Below are positions 53,468 through 62,515 of a stretch of DNA of 64,000 nucleotides, in pieces; position 1 is the stretch's first letter; each line of letters starts with the position of its first letter. The position numbers were made by a program, and so were the translations under genes. The stretch is from Planctomycetota bacterium (GTDB taxonomy: Bacteria; Planctomycetota; Planctomycetia; Gemmatales; Gemmataceae): contig JAKBCS010000006.1 in the NCBI GenBank assembly GCA_021807595.1, positions 1 to 64,000 on the forward strand, given 5' to 3'. The notes beneath the pieces are model-generated. The model was not told the DNA's origin, ran no database searches, and worked only from the letters and a program-made list of their open reading frames with translations.

Positions 53468-56359
53468 TCACTTGGCCTTGAGAATCTCGGCGCGGAGCTT
53501 CTTGGCCGCGGCGCGCAAGACGGGGATGGGATCGCTGCGTTGGATCTGGGCCAGCGCGGTGAACACTTCCGGCACGTTGGCCTTGGCTCCCATTTCTTCG
53601 AGGGTCAACAGGCTCGTCATCCGCGCCTCGGCGTTGGCCTTCCCGACGATGGACGTGAGCTTACCTCCGGAAAACTCGCCGCGTAGCGCCTGAGCCAGAC
53701 CGCGGGCGGCGGGCTGTCCCAGGCCGACCAAAAGTTTGCGGGCGCGGTCGCGGTCGGCGGTCTGCCCGGCATCGTTGGGCTTGGTGATGCGCAGCATCTT
53801 GACCAGGAGGGGCAGGGCTTGCTCGACTTCCGGCGCGCCGATTTGGGCCAGGGTCATCGCCGTCTCACGCGCCACGGCGAGGTCGTTATCCTGAAGCGAA
53901 TCCACCAGTCGAGGTCCGGCGGCGCGGGCGGCACTGCCCATCTTGCCTACGGCCGCGACGGCGGCTCGACGCTCTTGGACTTTATCGCCCTTTAAGAGAT
54001 CGCATAAAGTGTCTATCGTAGAAGCGGCGTCGCCGCCGAGTCGTCCCAACGCTTCGATGGCGCGGAGGCGCACCGCGGCGCTTTTGTTTTGCAGCGCCGC
54101 CGCCAGCAGGGGTACGTTGGCCTTATCCAGCGGCCCGGTAGTCAGTGCTTCGCCGGCGATGCGGACGACGTTGGCGTCGCGATGCTCCAGCGCCTGGAGC
54201 AAACCGGGCAGCGCGCCGTTCTTGGCACCGACGGCCGCCAGACCGCGCGCGGCTTGTTGGCACACCGCGTCGTTGGAATCGGCAAGGCAACTCGTAAACG
54301 TGTCGATCGATTCTTTGTTGTTGGGCTGGATCTTTTGCAAGGCGGCCAGAGCTAAAGCGCGCATGTCGGCGGCGGCATCTTTCGTCGCTGTCGTTCGCAA
54401 CGCGGGGGCGGCGTCGGCGGCATCGTCGCCCATCGCGGCCAGCGCAGTGAGCGCGTAGCGGCGCGCCGTTTCGCGGCGACGGTCGAGAAGGGCGCGGAGC
54501 TTCTCGACGTTCGCGCGGCGCGGCGGGCCTACTTTCGCCAGCGCGGCGGCGGCGGCCGCGCTCACCGCCGGATCGTCGTCCTGAAGCAAATCGAGCAAAG
54601 GCGACCAGGCGCGCGCGTGGGCCGAAGGGCCGATCGTGCCGAGCAACTCCGCCGATTTGATGCGGATGCGGTCGTTGGCATCGGTCAACCCCGCGACCAG
54701 GGCGGAGACGGCCGGCTCGGCGGCCGGACCCAATTTCGTCAAAGCGTCCAAGGCGTAGCGTTGTCCATCGGCAAAGCGACTGTTTTGCAGCACGGGAACC
54801 AGCAATCCAACGTCTTTGATCTCCACCGCGCCGATGCGTTGCAGACTGGCCAACACCAAGGTGCGCACATCGGCGTTGTCGTCGGTCAGGGCGCGCAACA
54901 AATCCGGCACGGCCGCTTGCGCCTCCGCGCCCAGTTTGCCCAACGACTGCGCCGCCGCCAAACGCCGCGCGAGATCCTTGCTGCCCAGATCGCGCGCCAG
55001 CTCCGTCACCCCCGGCGGCAGATCGACGGCAGTAAGCGCGCCGCCATCGTTGCCCCAGACGGCGCGGCGCGCGTCGGGAGCAATCGCCGCGGCGCGGACG
55101 AACGACGACGCGCCGGAAAAATGCGTCACCTCGCGGCCGCCTTCGACTTGCCAGAGCCGCGATCCGTCAGGCCCGCACGAAAGTAGGCGCTTGCCGTCCG
55201 AAGAGAAGGCCAGCGCGCCGACCCAATCGGTATGCCCGCGTAATTCGGCGAGTCTTTCTCCACTCACGGCGTCCCAGATACGAACGCCGTAGTCCATCGC
55301 TCCGGGGGCGAAGCCGCCTCCGTCGGCGTACTGTTTTCCTCCCGCCGAGGCGGCGCGCTGGCCGTCCGGCGACAGCGCCGCGGCCCATACGATGTCGGAT
55401 TGTCCGCTATATTTCTGCACCTCCAAGCCCTCGCCCAGATCCCAAAGGCGCATCGTGCCATCGCCGCTGCCCGAAAGAGCCAGGCTTCCTTTTAAGGATA
55501 GGGATAGACTATAAATCGGTTTTTGATGCGCTTGTAGGCTATGCAGCTGCTTGCCGTTCTCGGCGTCCCAGACGCGCACATCCTTGTCGGCTCCAGAGGA
55601 GACGATGCGGCGACCGTCGGGAGAGAGGGCGACGCAATGGATCTCGGCGGTGTGGCCGGAAAAGCGGCGAATTTCTTGCTCGGTTTGAAGGTCGTATAGG
55701 CAAACCTCGAACGTCGAGCCGGCCAGACCGAGAGCGGCGAAATGGGCGTCCGGCGAGAAGGCGGCGGCGGTGATGGCCTCGCGGAAGCCGCCGATGAGGC
55801 GATGCTCTTTGCCGCCGTCGGCCTCCCAGTAGCGAATCGAATTATCCGCGAGCGCCGTCTTCGTGCCGTTCACCTCCGTGTAACCCCCGGCGGCGGAGAG
55901 AACGAGTCGACCGTCCACCGAGAAGCCCAGCGCGCGGATCGGCGCGGCGTGGCCCTTCCAGGGGCCATCGCTTGACGGCGGCTTTCCCGATGTCGCGCCG
56001 ATGCCGGGCTTCTCGGCTTTCCCTTCGTCCGATTCGACCTCGTGAAGCAGTTTGGGCACGAAGACAAGGAGGGCTGCGCCGACCCCTCCCAAAGCCAAAA
56101 GCATGGACGCGAGAACGAGGATTGGTCCCAACAGACTGCGACGGCGGCCGCGCGGACGGCGCGGCGGATCGGATCGAGTCGGCGGCGGCGGAGTGATTCT
56201 TTGCGGACGCGGCGCGGCGGCGGGGCGCGGCGGAACGAAACCGGCGGGAACGGGGATCGTCAAGACCACCCCGCAATCCGGACACTGGACTTTCAGACCG
56301 GCGAACTCGTCTTTCACCGGATAACTTTTGCCGCAAGTGCAGGCTACTGTAATTGGCAT
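53468..56359 (-). CDS. Zinc-ribbon, WD40 and HEAT-repeat membrane protein
   Basis: 963 residues. Cys7, Cys9, Cys26 and Cys29 form a short zinc ribbon (ACTCGKSYP ... VQCPDCG). A Pro-rich linker and one membrane helix (LGPILVLASMLLALGGVGAA, about 78-103) follow. Residues 130-420 are WD40 blades (SGADKDVRVWDAENGKQLHS), and 440-960 are HEAT-type repeats (DLLRALTDDNADVRTLVLAS and similar). The ribbon would face the cytoplasm and the repeats the outside. Six bases separate it from the upstream zinc-ribbon gene, so they form an operon. Probably a scaffold. Confidence 0.85.
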   Translation of the reverse strand: MPITVACTCGKSYPVKDEFAGLKVQCPDCGVVLTIPVPAGFVPPRPAAAPRPQRITPPPPTRSDPPRRPRGRRRSLLGPILVLASMLLALGGVGAALLVFVPKLLHEVESDEGKAEKPGIGATSGKPPSSDGPWKGHAAPIRALGFSVDGRLVLSAAGGYTEVNGTKTALADNSIRYWEADGGKEHRLIGGFREAITAAAFSPDAHFAALGLAGSTFEVCLYDLQTEQEIRRFSGHTAEIHCVALSPDGRRIVSSGADKDVRVWDAENGKQLHSLQAHQKPIYSLSLSLKGSLALSGSGDGTMRLWDLGEGLEVQKYSGQSDIVWAAALSPDGQRAASAGGKQYADGGGFAPGAMDYGVRIWDAVSGERLAELRGHTDWVGALAFSSDGKRLLSCGPDGSRLWQVEGGREVTHFSGASSFVRAAAIAPDARRAVWGNDGGALTAVDLPPGVTELARDLGSKDLARRLAAAQSLGKLGAEAQAAVPDLLRALTDDNADVRTLVLASLQRIGAVEIKDVGLLVPVLQNSRFADGQRYALDALTKLGPAAEPAVSALVAGLTDANDRIRIKSAELLGTIGPSAHARAWSPLLDLLQDDDPAVSAAAAAALAKVGPPRRANVEKLRALLDRRRETARRYALTALAAMGDDAADAAPALRTTATKDAAADMRALALAALQKIQPNNKESIDTFTSCLADSNDAVCQQAARGLAAVGAKNGALPGLLQALEHRDANVVRIAGEALTTGPLDKANVPLLAAALQNKSAAVRLRAIEALGRLGGDAASTIDTLCDLLKGDKVQERRAAVAAVGKMGSAARAAGPRLVDSLQDNDLAVARETAMTLAQIGAPEVEQALPLLVKMLRITKPNDAGQTADRDRARKLLVGLGQPAARGLAQALRGEFSGGKLTSIVGKANAEARMTSLLTLEEMGAKANVPEVFTALAQIQRSDPIPVLRAAAKKLRAEILKAK

Positions 56360-56365
56360 AACACA

Positions 56366-59233
56366 TCAATCGAACACGCCGCGGACGCGGATGGTCACCG
56401 GCATTTTCTGTTTCGCTCCCGTACTCGAACGCACCGACAGTTCGTATTTGCCGTCCTTGGCGGCGCGAAGACGCCAAGTGACGGGGCTATCCGGACGCTT
56501 CGCCCCGGCGGGAACGGGAGGCACGGGCAAAGTCAGCTGCTGTCCTTCGGCAGTCAACTTGGACGGCAAGTCTAACGTCAGCGTCTCGCCCGGTTGGGGA
56601 TTGTGAACCAGAGCCGTCAGCGTGAACTCGACCTCCGGTACCAATCGCCCTCCAACCGTCAAGAGTAGATGCCCGCCGCTCTCGCGGCTATCCACGTTGC
56701 CCAACCCGTAGGTAAAGCCGACCACGCGCGATTTGCCCGCTTCCAGCCGTTGCTCGCCCCAGTACATCGTCACGGCGGAATCGTTCGCTTCCACGATCTC
56801 TCTTTTCTTATTTTTAAGGATGGCCATGCGCTCCTGGATGGAAATATCGGGCACGACCCAGCCGGTTAGCTGCGCCCGCGCGCCATCAATGCCCCGGCGG
56901 CGAAAGGGGGGACTGGGCTTGCGCAGTTCGGGATTCGGCCAGCCGCCGAGGAAGACCCGACTGGGGCTTTCCACGTTCTTGCCGATCCGAAATTGGAGAT
57001 AGGCCACCGTGCCCGGATTGCGCAGGTCGTCCTTCTCCAGCGCCTGAATGAAGTCCGGCACGCGCTCCGGTCGATCGAAATTCGTCTTGGTGTCGCACAG
57101 ATCGGTCGCGCCGGGGATGGTGAACGGTACGCCGTCGTTGGCCCCGATGAACGTATCGAGCATGAAGCGAATGCCGACGCGATGATCGAGGGTATCGCGG
57201 TTCTCGAGAATATAGCGCACTAAACAGGTATCCAATAGGCGCGATTGTGCGCCGGGAACGATCTCGACTTCTTGGATGATGCGGAGTTTGCGTCCGGGCA
57301 GCCACCAGGTTGAGGCGTAGCCGTCGCGCGGTCGGCCCGCCGTCTCGCCTTGCAGCTTCGTCTTCATTTCGACCCATTCGCCGGGCGAATCGCCCAGATC
57401 GAAGCCCAAGGACGGCTCGTCCGGATTCGCTTCACCGAACAAGAATTGCTTGCCGTCCACCATCAGAACCGTGTTATTCGAGCGCCCGTGTTCATCGAAG
57501 GTTAGTTTCTTAAGTCGGTCGGGATTGCTCGCATCCTTGGCCAAGAGACCAAAGCGCATGGACGGTGCTTTCAGAACCTGATCGCCTTTGTCGTGAAATT
57601 GCAAGACGATGCGCGGGTTGGTATCGAGCAAGGAGTTCTCGGCCTCGTCGCCGCGAGCCGCCGGTTCGAGGACGATCATCCACAGATCGTGGGCCACCAT
57701 CGCGAAAAGCAATAGCGCAAGGACGCTCAAAGGCAGTAGATGTTTGGAGATGCCGCCGGTAGATTTTTCGGGATCGCGCCCCGCTCTGGCTTCTTCGTCG
57801 AAGTCGCTGCCGTCGCGTTTGCCGGATCGTCTTCGGTGCGTCGCCGGCAGCACCTCCATGATCTCTTGCCGTTTTCTAGGCGAAGGTACTTCGTCGAGAG
57901 CGACGACTTCCGGGACGGTCTCCACTTCGGATACCACGTCGGCGGCGGTCAATACCGGCATGGCCGCCAGGACGTGATCCATGTCGAGGACGACGCCCGG
58001 AGCGCGATCGACGCGGGCGGCAATGCGTCCGCCGATGGTCAGCGTCACTTCGACCGCGAAGCGCTGTCCGCCGTTGGCCGTCACTAGCACTTTGCCTTGC
58101 AGCCGTTCGCCGGGACGAGCGGGGACGGCAGGCACCTTGATCGGGACGCGCGCGGTTCGGCCATCGAGAATGACCCGGCCAATTTGCAGCCACGGCGTCG
58201 CGGTCACGGCATGAGCGAACACCGGACGCTTCTCGGCGGCCTGAACCTGTAAGACGTGTTCCACCGGTGTGCCCGGCGCGCCGTGCAGATGAATCGCCGT
58301 CTCGCTGATTTCCACAACGGGCGGTTTGACCAAGCCCAACGCCTCGAAGAACTGTTGAATCGCCCCCAACCCCGACGAAGCCGGCCCTTGCACCGGATAG
58401 GTCCAGCCGTTGCTTTCGTACCAAGCGGCGATCGCGCCTTTCTCGAAAAGCGGCGCGGCACCTTTGGGGTTGGCCTTGGCCTTCTCGGCAATCTGGCGCG
58501 GCGAAGTCGCTCCGGCCAAGACGCCATCGGGAAACGGCTGCACCGGCACATCGGCGCGGACGATCACCACGGCCGATCCGCCGTTCGATTCGATGGTCAG
58601 ACGGCCTTCCAGCGTCTTGTTGCCGGCGCGCAGCGCCTTGCCTTGAACCTGCACCGGCAGCGTGAACTCGTTGAGCGTCTGGAACACTTTGCGCGGCGAG
58701 CCGGTCCCTTCGCCGAGCATTAGCCAGGCCGTTTCGTCGCAGGCAACTGTGCCTTGCAGCAACCCCATGCCCTGATTTTCAAGGTGCAACTCGAAGCGCC
58801 GTCCGCCCAAACGCGCGATCTGGCCGAGGTTGACCTCCAACGGCTGAGCGAACAACTTCGGCGGCTCGCGGTTGCTGCACGGCAGTTTGCTCAACAGATG
58901 ATCGAGACCTCGATCGGCGTCGGCGGAATGGACCGCTTGCTTTGCCGTCAGCGCCAGATCGGCCCGTCCCAGAGCGCCGAAGAAGCTCTCCAAATAGCCC
59001 TGGCGCAACAAATCGAGCGCTTCTTTCCATTCGCCGTAGCAGGCCAATACCAATTCGTCGAAATTGCGACACTGCCGGCCGGACGGAAAGACGAACGGGC
59101 TGAGGAACGGCTGCGCGCCCACGGCAATGGGGCCGCTTTCGCGCGCGCGCCCATCCAATACCGCGCCGTCCCAATAGCAGTAGTGCGCTTCGAGCGGATT
59201 CACCCGCGAACAATTGCGACAAACGAGCGTCAT
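56366..59233 (-). CDS. Large zinc-ribbon membrane protein, planctomycete-type, function unknown
   Basis: About 955 residues. Cys5, Cys8 and Cys19 (VCRNCSRVNPLEAHYCYWDG) form a ribbon-like start. Residues 110-440 look like tandem Ig/ASPM-type beta domains (LEVNLGQIARLGGRRFELHL ... GRLTIESNGGSA). One membrane helix (LLPLSVLALLLFAMVAHDLW, about 515-535) precedes a 400-residue extracytoplasmic domain (SLLDTNPRIVLQFHDKG ...) with no known enzyme motif. ATG 59233 is chosen over a GTG at 59248. It is the middle gene of an FHA/zinc-ribbon/WD40 set. Confidence 0.75.
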   Translation of the reverse strand: MTLVCRNCSRVNPLEAHYCYWDGAVLDGRARESGPIAVGAQPFLSPFVFPSGRQCRNFDELVLACYGEWKEALDLLRQGYLESFFGALGRADLALTAKQAVHSADADRGLDHLLSKLPCSNREPPKLFAQPLEVNLGQIARLGGRRFELHLENQGMGLLQGTVACDETAWLMLGEGTGSPRKVFQTLNEFTLPVQVQGKALRAGNKTLEGRLTIESNGGSAVVIVRADVPVQPFPDGVLAGATSPRQIAEKAKANPKGAAPLFEKGAIAAWYESNGWTYPVQGPASSGLGAIQQFFEALGLVKPPVVEISETAIHLHGAPGTPVEHVLQVQAAEKRPVFAHAVTATPWLQIGRVILDGRTARVPIKVPAVPARPGERLQGKVLVTANGGQRFAVEVTLTIGGRIAARVDRAPGVVLDMDHVLAAMPVLTAADVVSEVETVPEVVALDEVPSPRKRQEIMEVLPATHRRRSGKRDGSDFDEEARAGRDPEKSTGGISKHLLPLSVLALLLFAMVAHDLWMIVLEPAARGDEAENSLLDTNPRIVLQFHDKGDQVLKAPSMRFGLLAKDASNPDRLKKLTFDEHGRSNNTVLMVDGKQFLFGEANPDEPSLGFDLGDSPGEWVEMKTKLQGETAGRPRDGYASTWWLPGRKLRIIQEVEIVPGAQSRLLDTCLVRYILENRDTLDHRVGIRFMLDTFIGANDGVPFTIPGATDLCDTKTNFDRPERVPDFIQALEKDDLRNPGTVAYLQFRIGKNVESPSRVFLGGWPNPELRKPSPPFRRRGIDGARAQLTGWVVPDISIQERMAILKNKKREIVEANDSAVTMYWGEQRLEAGKSRVVGFTYGLGNVDSRESGGHLLLTVGGRLVPEVEFTLTALVHNPQPGETLTLDLPSKLTAEGQQLTLPVPPVPAGAKRPDSPVTWRLRAAKDGKYELSVRSSTGAKQKMPVTIRVRGVFD

Positions 59234-59337
59234 AATCGCCCCGTCCACGCGCCCTGAATCGAGAAAGAGAACAGAGAGTGATTATACCAGGCGGCGCGCG
59301 GAAAGGGAGAAAGAAGTGAAAGGGAAGAGGATACTTT

Positions 59338-59366
59338 CTCGTTCCCAGCCTCCGCCTGGGAGTGAG
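59338..59366. repeat. Small hairpin in the FHA-zinc ribbon gap
   Basis: CTCGTTCCCAGCCTCCGCCT followed by GGGAGTGAG: an imperfect inverted repeat between the two genes. Confidence 0.5.
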
Positions 59367-59391
59367 ATGAAACAATCGCGCCGGCAGTCTC

Positions 59392-60315
59392 TCATTGTTC
59401 TTGCTTCTGGCGTTCGCCGAAACGCAAGACGCACTTTCCCAAGCGGATGGCGTCGCCCGCATGCAGGGTCGCCGAGCCGTGGACGAGGTCGTCGTTGAGG
59501 TAGGTGCCCGCGCCTTCGTCGATCAGGACATAGCGATTGCCCTCGCGGCGGATGCGCGCGTGGAGTTTCTCGATTTGCGGATCGCCGAAGAGGCCGATGT
59601 CGCAACTCTCGGCTCGACCGATGGTGATCTCCGGCTTGGTCAGAATCACTTCGCGTCCCTTGCGAAACCCCGCTTCGACCTTCAACCAGGCTTCTTTGAG
59701 AACGACCTGCGCCACCGAAATCAGCAAGCCGATGCACGCGCCCAAAGAGACGAACCCCCACGAACTGGGACTCCACAATCGCCTCTCTACTTCGGGATCG
59801 CCGCCGAGCAGATGCGTCCAGCCGGCCAAGAGCATCAGCGACAAGATGCCGCCCAGAATGCCGCCCAGCGTGCCGCCGAGTAGCCCTTTGAGAACCTTGC
59901 GCAGGGCCATGGAGGCGTTCCGACCGAGGACCAGACTCGACAGCAGATCGAAAACGCCCAGTGACACGCCGATGAGAAAGCCGGTGATCGTCCAACCGAA
60001 TACCAGGAAGATGCCCCAGTCCTTGAGACCGTAGAGTACCTGCCCGATGAGGCCGCCGAGCAGTCCGCCCATGGCTCCGACCACCACGGCCGTCGCCACG
60101 CGCGCGAAAATCGCCGCCACGTTCCGCAACGAAAAGACCCACAGCGAGTCCACCAGCGCCAACGCCAGCGAGATACCGAAGCCGAGGAACATGCCTTTGA
60201 AGCCTTGCGTCAACACCACATTGTTCAGCGCCAGGGGCCGACCGAGCATCCAGCCCAGAAACGCCCCGCCGCCGCCGCAAAGCATACAATAGTAAATGAA
60301 TAATCGGAACGACAT
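59392..60315 (-). CDS. Glycine-rich membrane protein with C-terminal FHA domain
   Basis: 307 residues. Six or so helices with glycine-zipper motifs (GAMGGLLGGLIGQ, LGGTLGGILGGILS) fill residues 5-200. The last 85 residues are an FHA domain: EITIGRAESCDIGLFGDP, IEKLHARIRREG, GTYLNDDLVHGSATLHAGD. FHA domains bind phosphothreonine, so it likely recruits a kinase substrate to the membrane. First gene of the minus-strand set, divergent from aspS. Confidence 0.85.
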   Translation of the reverse strand: MSFRLFIYYCMLCGGGGAFLGWMLGRPLALNNVVLTQGFKGMFLGFGISLALALVDSLWVFSLRNVAAIFARVATAVVVGAMGGLLGGLIGQVLYGLKDWGIFLVFGWTITGFLIGVSLGVFDLLSSLVLGRNASMALRKVLKGLLGGTLGGILGGILSLMLLAGWTHLLGGDPEVERRLWSPSSWGFVSLGACIGLLISVAQVVLKEAWLKVEAGFRKGREVILTKPEITIGRAESCDIGLFGDPQIEKLHARIRREGNRYVLIDEGAGTYLNDDLVHGSATLHAGDAIRLGKCVLRFGERQKQEQ

Positions 60316-60461
60316 GGCGTGGAGAATCTCGCAAGGGAATCGGGGCGAATCTATCTAAGGCGATCGCCGATCTCCTGTCAAGCATCAATTCCTCTATAAT
60401 CCCGTTGTCTCCGCGCGAGCGGAAGAAGAACCGAACGACGACGTTACAAAGGGCGATGCAA

Positions 60462-62270
60462 ATGGCGGAGTGGCGGCGAACGCATAACTGCGGCGAATTA
60501 CGACAAGAACACGCCGGACAGACCGTTGTCTTGAACGGATGGGCCAACAGCTACCGCGCCTATCCCGATCAGGTATTCGTCGATCTGCGCGACCGCTACG
60601 GATTGACGCAGATCGTTCTCGAATCCGATCGCGCCGAGATGTTCGCCGTCGCCCAAGAGATCCGCGACGAATGGGTGCTGTCGGTGCGCGGCAAGGTGCG
60701 GGAGCGGCTGCCGAACAAGCACAATCCCAAGCTGGCGACCGGCGACATCGAAGTGTTGGCCGAGGAACTGATTGTCCTCAATCGCTGTCCCACGCCGCCG
60801 TTCGAGGTCATGTCGATCCCGTTGGAGACTGGCTTCGGCGATCCGGAGCTGGCCGGCGAGGATCTGCGCTTGCAATATCGCTATCTCGATCTGCGCCGCC
60901 CCTCGCTGCAACGCACGGTGGCGCTGCGCCATCGGCTCAACAAGGTTATCCGCGACTACCTCGACCAAGAGCGATTTTTAGAGGTGGAAACGCCTCTTCT
61001 GGGCCGAAGCACGCCGGAGGGAGCGCGCGATTATCTCGTGCCCAGCCGCGTGTGGCAAGACGAGAAGACGGGCAAACCGTTCTGGTACGCGCTACCGCAA
61101 TCGCCGCAGCTGTACAAGCAGTTGCTCATGGTGGCCGGCTACGATCGCTACTTTCAGATCGCCCGCTGTCTCCGCGACGAGGATCTCCGCGCCGACCGGC
61201 AGCCGGAATTCACGCAGCTCGATCTCGAAATGTCGTTCGTCGAGCAAAACGACGTGCTAACGCTCGTCGAGCGGTTGATTGCGGAGATCTTCCAGAAGTG
61301 CGCGGGCGCGACCGTTCCTCTGCCCCTGCCGCGCTTGCCCTACGACAAAGCGATGCTCCAGTACGGCAGCGACAAGCCGGACCTGCGCATCAACGGAATG
61401 GAGATTGTTGAAGTGAGCGATTGGGCAGGATCGACGGAGTTTCGCGTTTTCAAAGACGTCGTTGCCACGGGCGGGAGAGTGCGTGCGATCAATATGAAAG
61501 GTGCGGTAACAAAGTTCACGCGCAAGCAACTCGACGATCTGACTCCCTTCGTGCAACAATACGGTGCCAAGGGGGCGGCTTGGATCAAGGTTGAGGCGGA
61601 CAAGTTTACTTCACCCATTGAAAAGTTTATACCCGCGTCTGCCCAGATGGAATTGCGTGGGCGAGTAGCGGCCGCGGACGGCGACGTGATTGTGTTCGTG
61701 GCCGACAAGGAAGGAGTGGTTTGCCAAGCCCTCGGCCATTTACGCGCGCATTACGCTGGGCATGTGGGCGCAGCCAACTATGCGCCGGGTAATTTCCAAC
61801 TCGCCTGGGTCGTCGATTTTCCTTCGTTTATCTGGGACGACGAGGAGAAGCGCTGGGTGGCGAACCATCATCCGTTCACCGCGCCGCGCGACGAGGATTT
61901 GGCCGTCCTGGAGAGCGATCCGGCCAAGGTGAAGGCCAAGGCATACGATCTGGTTATCAACGGCTACGAGGCTGGGGGCGGCAGTATCCGTATCCACAGC
62001 CCGGAAGTGCAAGGGCGGATGTTCGCCATGCTGGGCATGTCGCCGGAGCAAGCCCGGCAGCGTTTCGGCTTCCTGCTCGACGCCCTGAAATTCGGCGCGC
62101 CGCCGCACGGCGGAATCGCCTTGGGCCTCGATCGTTTGGCGATGATTCTCTCCGGCACCGCGAACATCCGCGATGTCCTGGCGTTTCCAAAGAACCAGAA
62201 GGCGCGCGATCTGATGACCGGAGCGCCGGCCCCGGTCGACGCCAAACAGCTGCGCGAACTGGGCCTCTAA
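60462..62270 (+). CDS. aspS: Aspartate-tRNA ligase
   Basis: About 602 residues. The OB-fold anticodon domain (HAGQTVVLNGWANSYRAYP), the class II motif 2 region FQIARCLRDEDLRADRQPEF with TQLD, the bacterial GAD insertion (RVFKDVVATGGRVRAINM) and motif 3 GIALGLDRLAMILSG are all present. The length matches bacterial-type AspRS. Whether it is discriminating or also charges tRNA-Asn cannot be read here. ATG 60462 follows AAAGGGCG; a start at 60456 is equally possible. Confidence 0.96.
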   Translation: MAEWRRTHNCGELRQEHAGQTVVLNGWANSYRAYPDQVFVDLRDRYGLTQIVLESDRAEMFAVAQEIRDEWVLSVRGKVRERLPNKHNPKLATGDIEVLAEELIVLNRCPTPPFEVMSIPLETGFGDPELAGEDLRLQYRYLDLRRPSLQRTVALRHRLNKVIRDYLDQERFLEVETPLLGRSTPEGARDYLVPSRVWQDEKTGKPFWYALPQSPQLYKQLLMVAGYDRYFQIARCLRDEDLRADRQPEFTQLDLEMSFVEQNDVLTLVERLIAEIFQKCAGATVPLPLPRLPYDKAMLQYGSDKPDLRINGMEIVEVSDWAGSTEFRVFKDVVATGGRVRAINMKGAVTKFTRKQLDDLTPFVQQYGAKGAAWIKVEADKFTSPIEKFIPASAQMELRGRVAAADGDVIVFVADKEGVVCQALGHLRAHYAGHVGAANYAPGNFQLAWVVDFPSFIWDDEEKRWVANHHPFTAPRDEDLAVLESDPAKVKAKAYDLVINGYEAGGGSIRIHSPEVQGRMFAMLGMSPEQARQRFGFLLDALKFGAPPHGGIALGLDRLAMILSGTANIRDVLAFPKNQKARDLMTGAPAPVDAKQLRELGL

Positions 62271-62272
62271 CC

Positions 62273-62337
62273 GGCGCACCGGCAGTGTAATCTGCCGAGT
62301 CCAGGCGGCCCGGCAGCGTCAGCCGCCGGGCCGCCTG
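62273..62337. repeat. Family B units after aspS
   Basis: GGCGCACCGGCAGTGTAATC plus TGCCGAGT (62273-62300), then AGGCGGCCCGGCAGCGTCAG with GCCGCCGGGCCGCCT (62303-62337), a strong hairpin. It begins three bases after the aspS stop. Confidence 0.75.
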
Positions 62338-62515
62338 GCCGTAAGTTGGGTAAACCTCAACGATGGCGCGGGCGGATTGAACTCGCCTCGGCGTCCATCG
62401 CCGGTTTCTCCCTCGGACTCCTCTCGGTTCCGGTCGAATGGGTATGATGCGCGGTTCCTTCCGTCGAAGGCCGCGCTCGTCCGAACGATTTTCGGTCCCG
62501 TGCAGGATGCAAACG

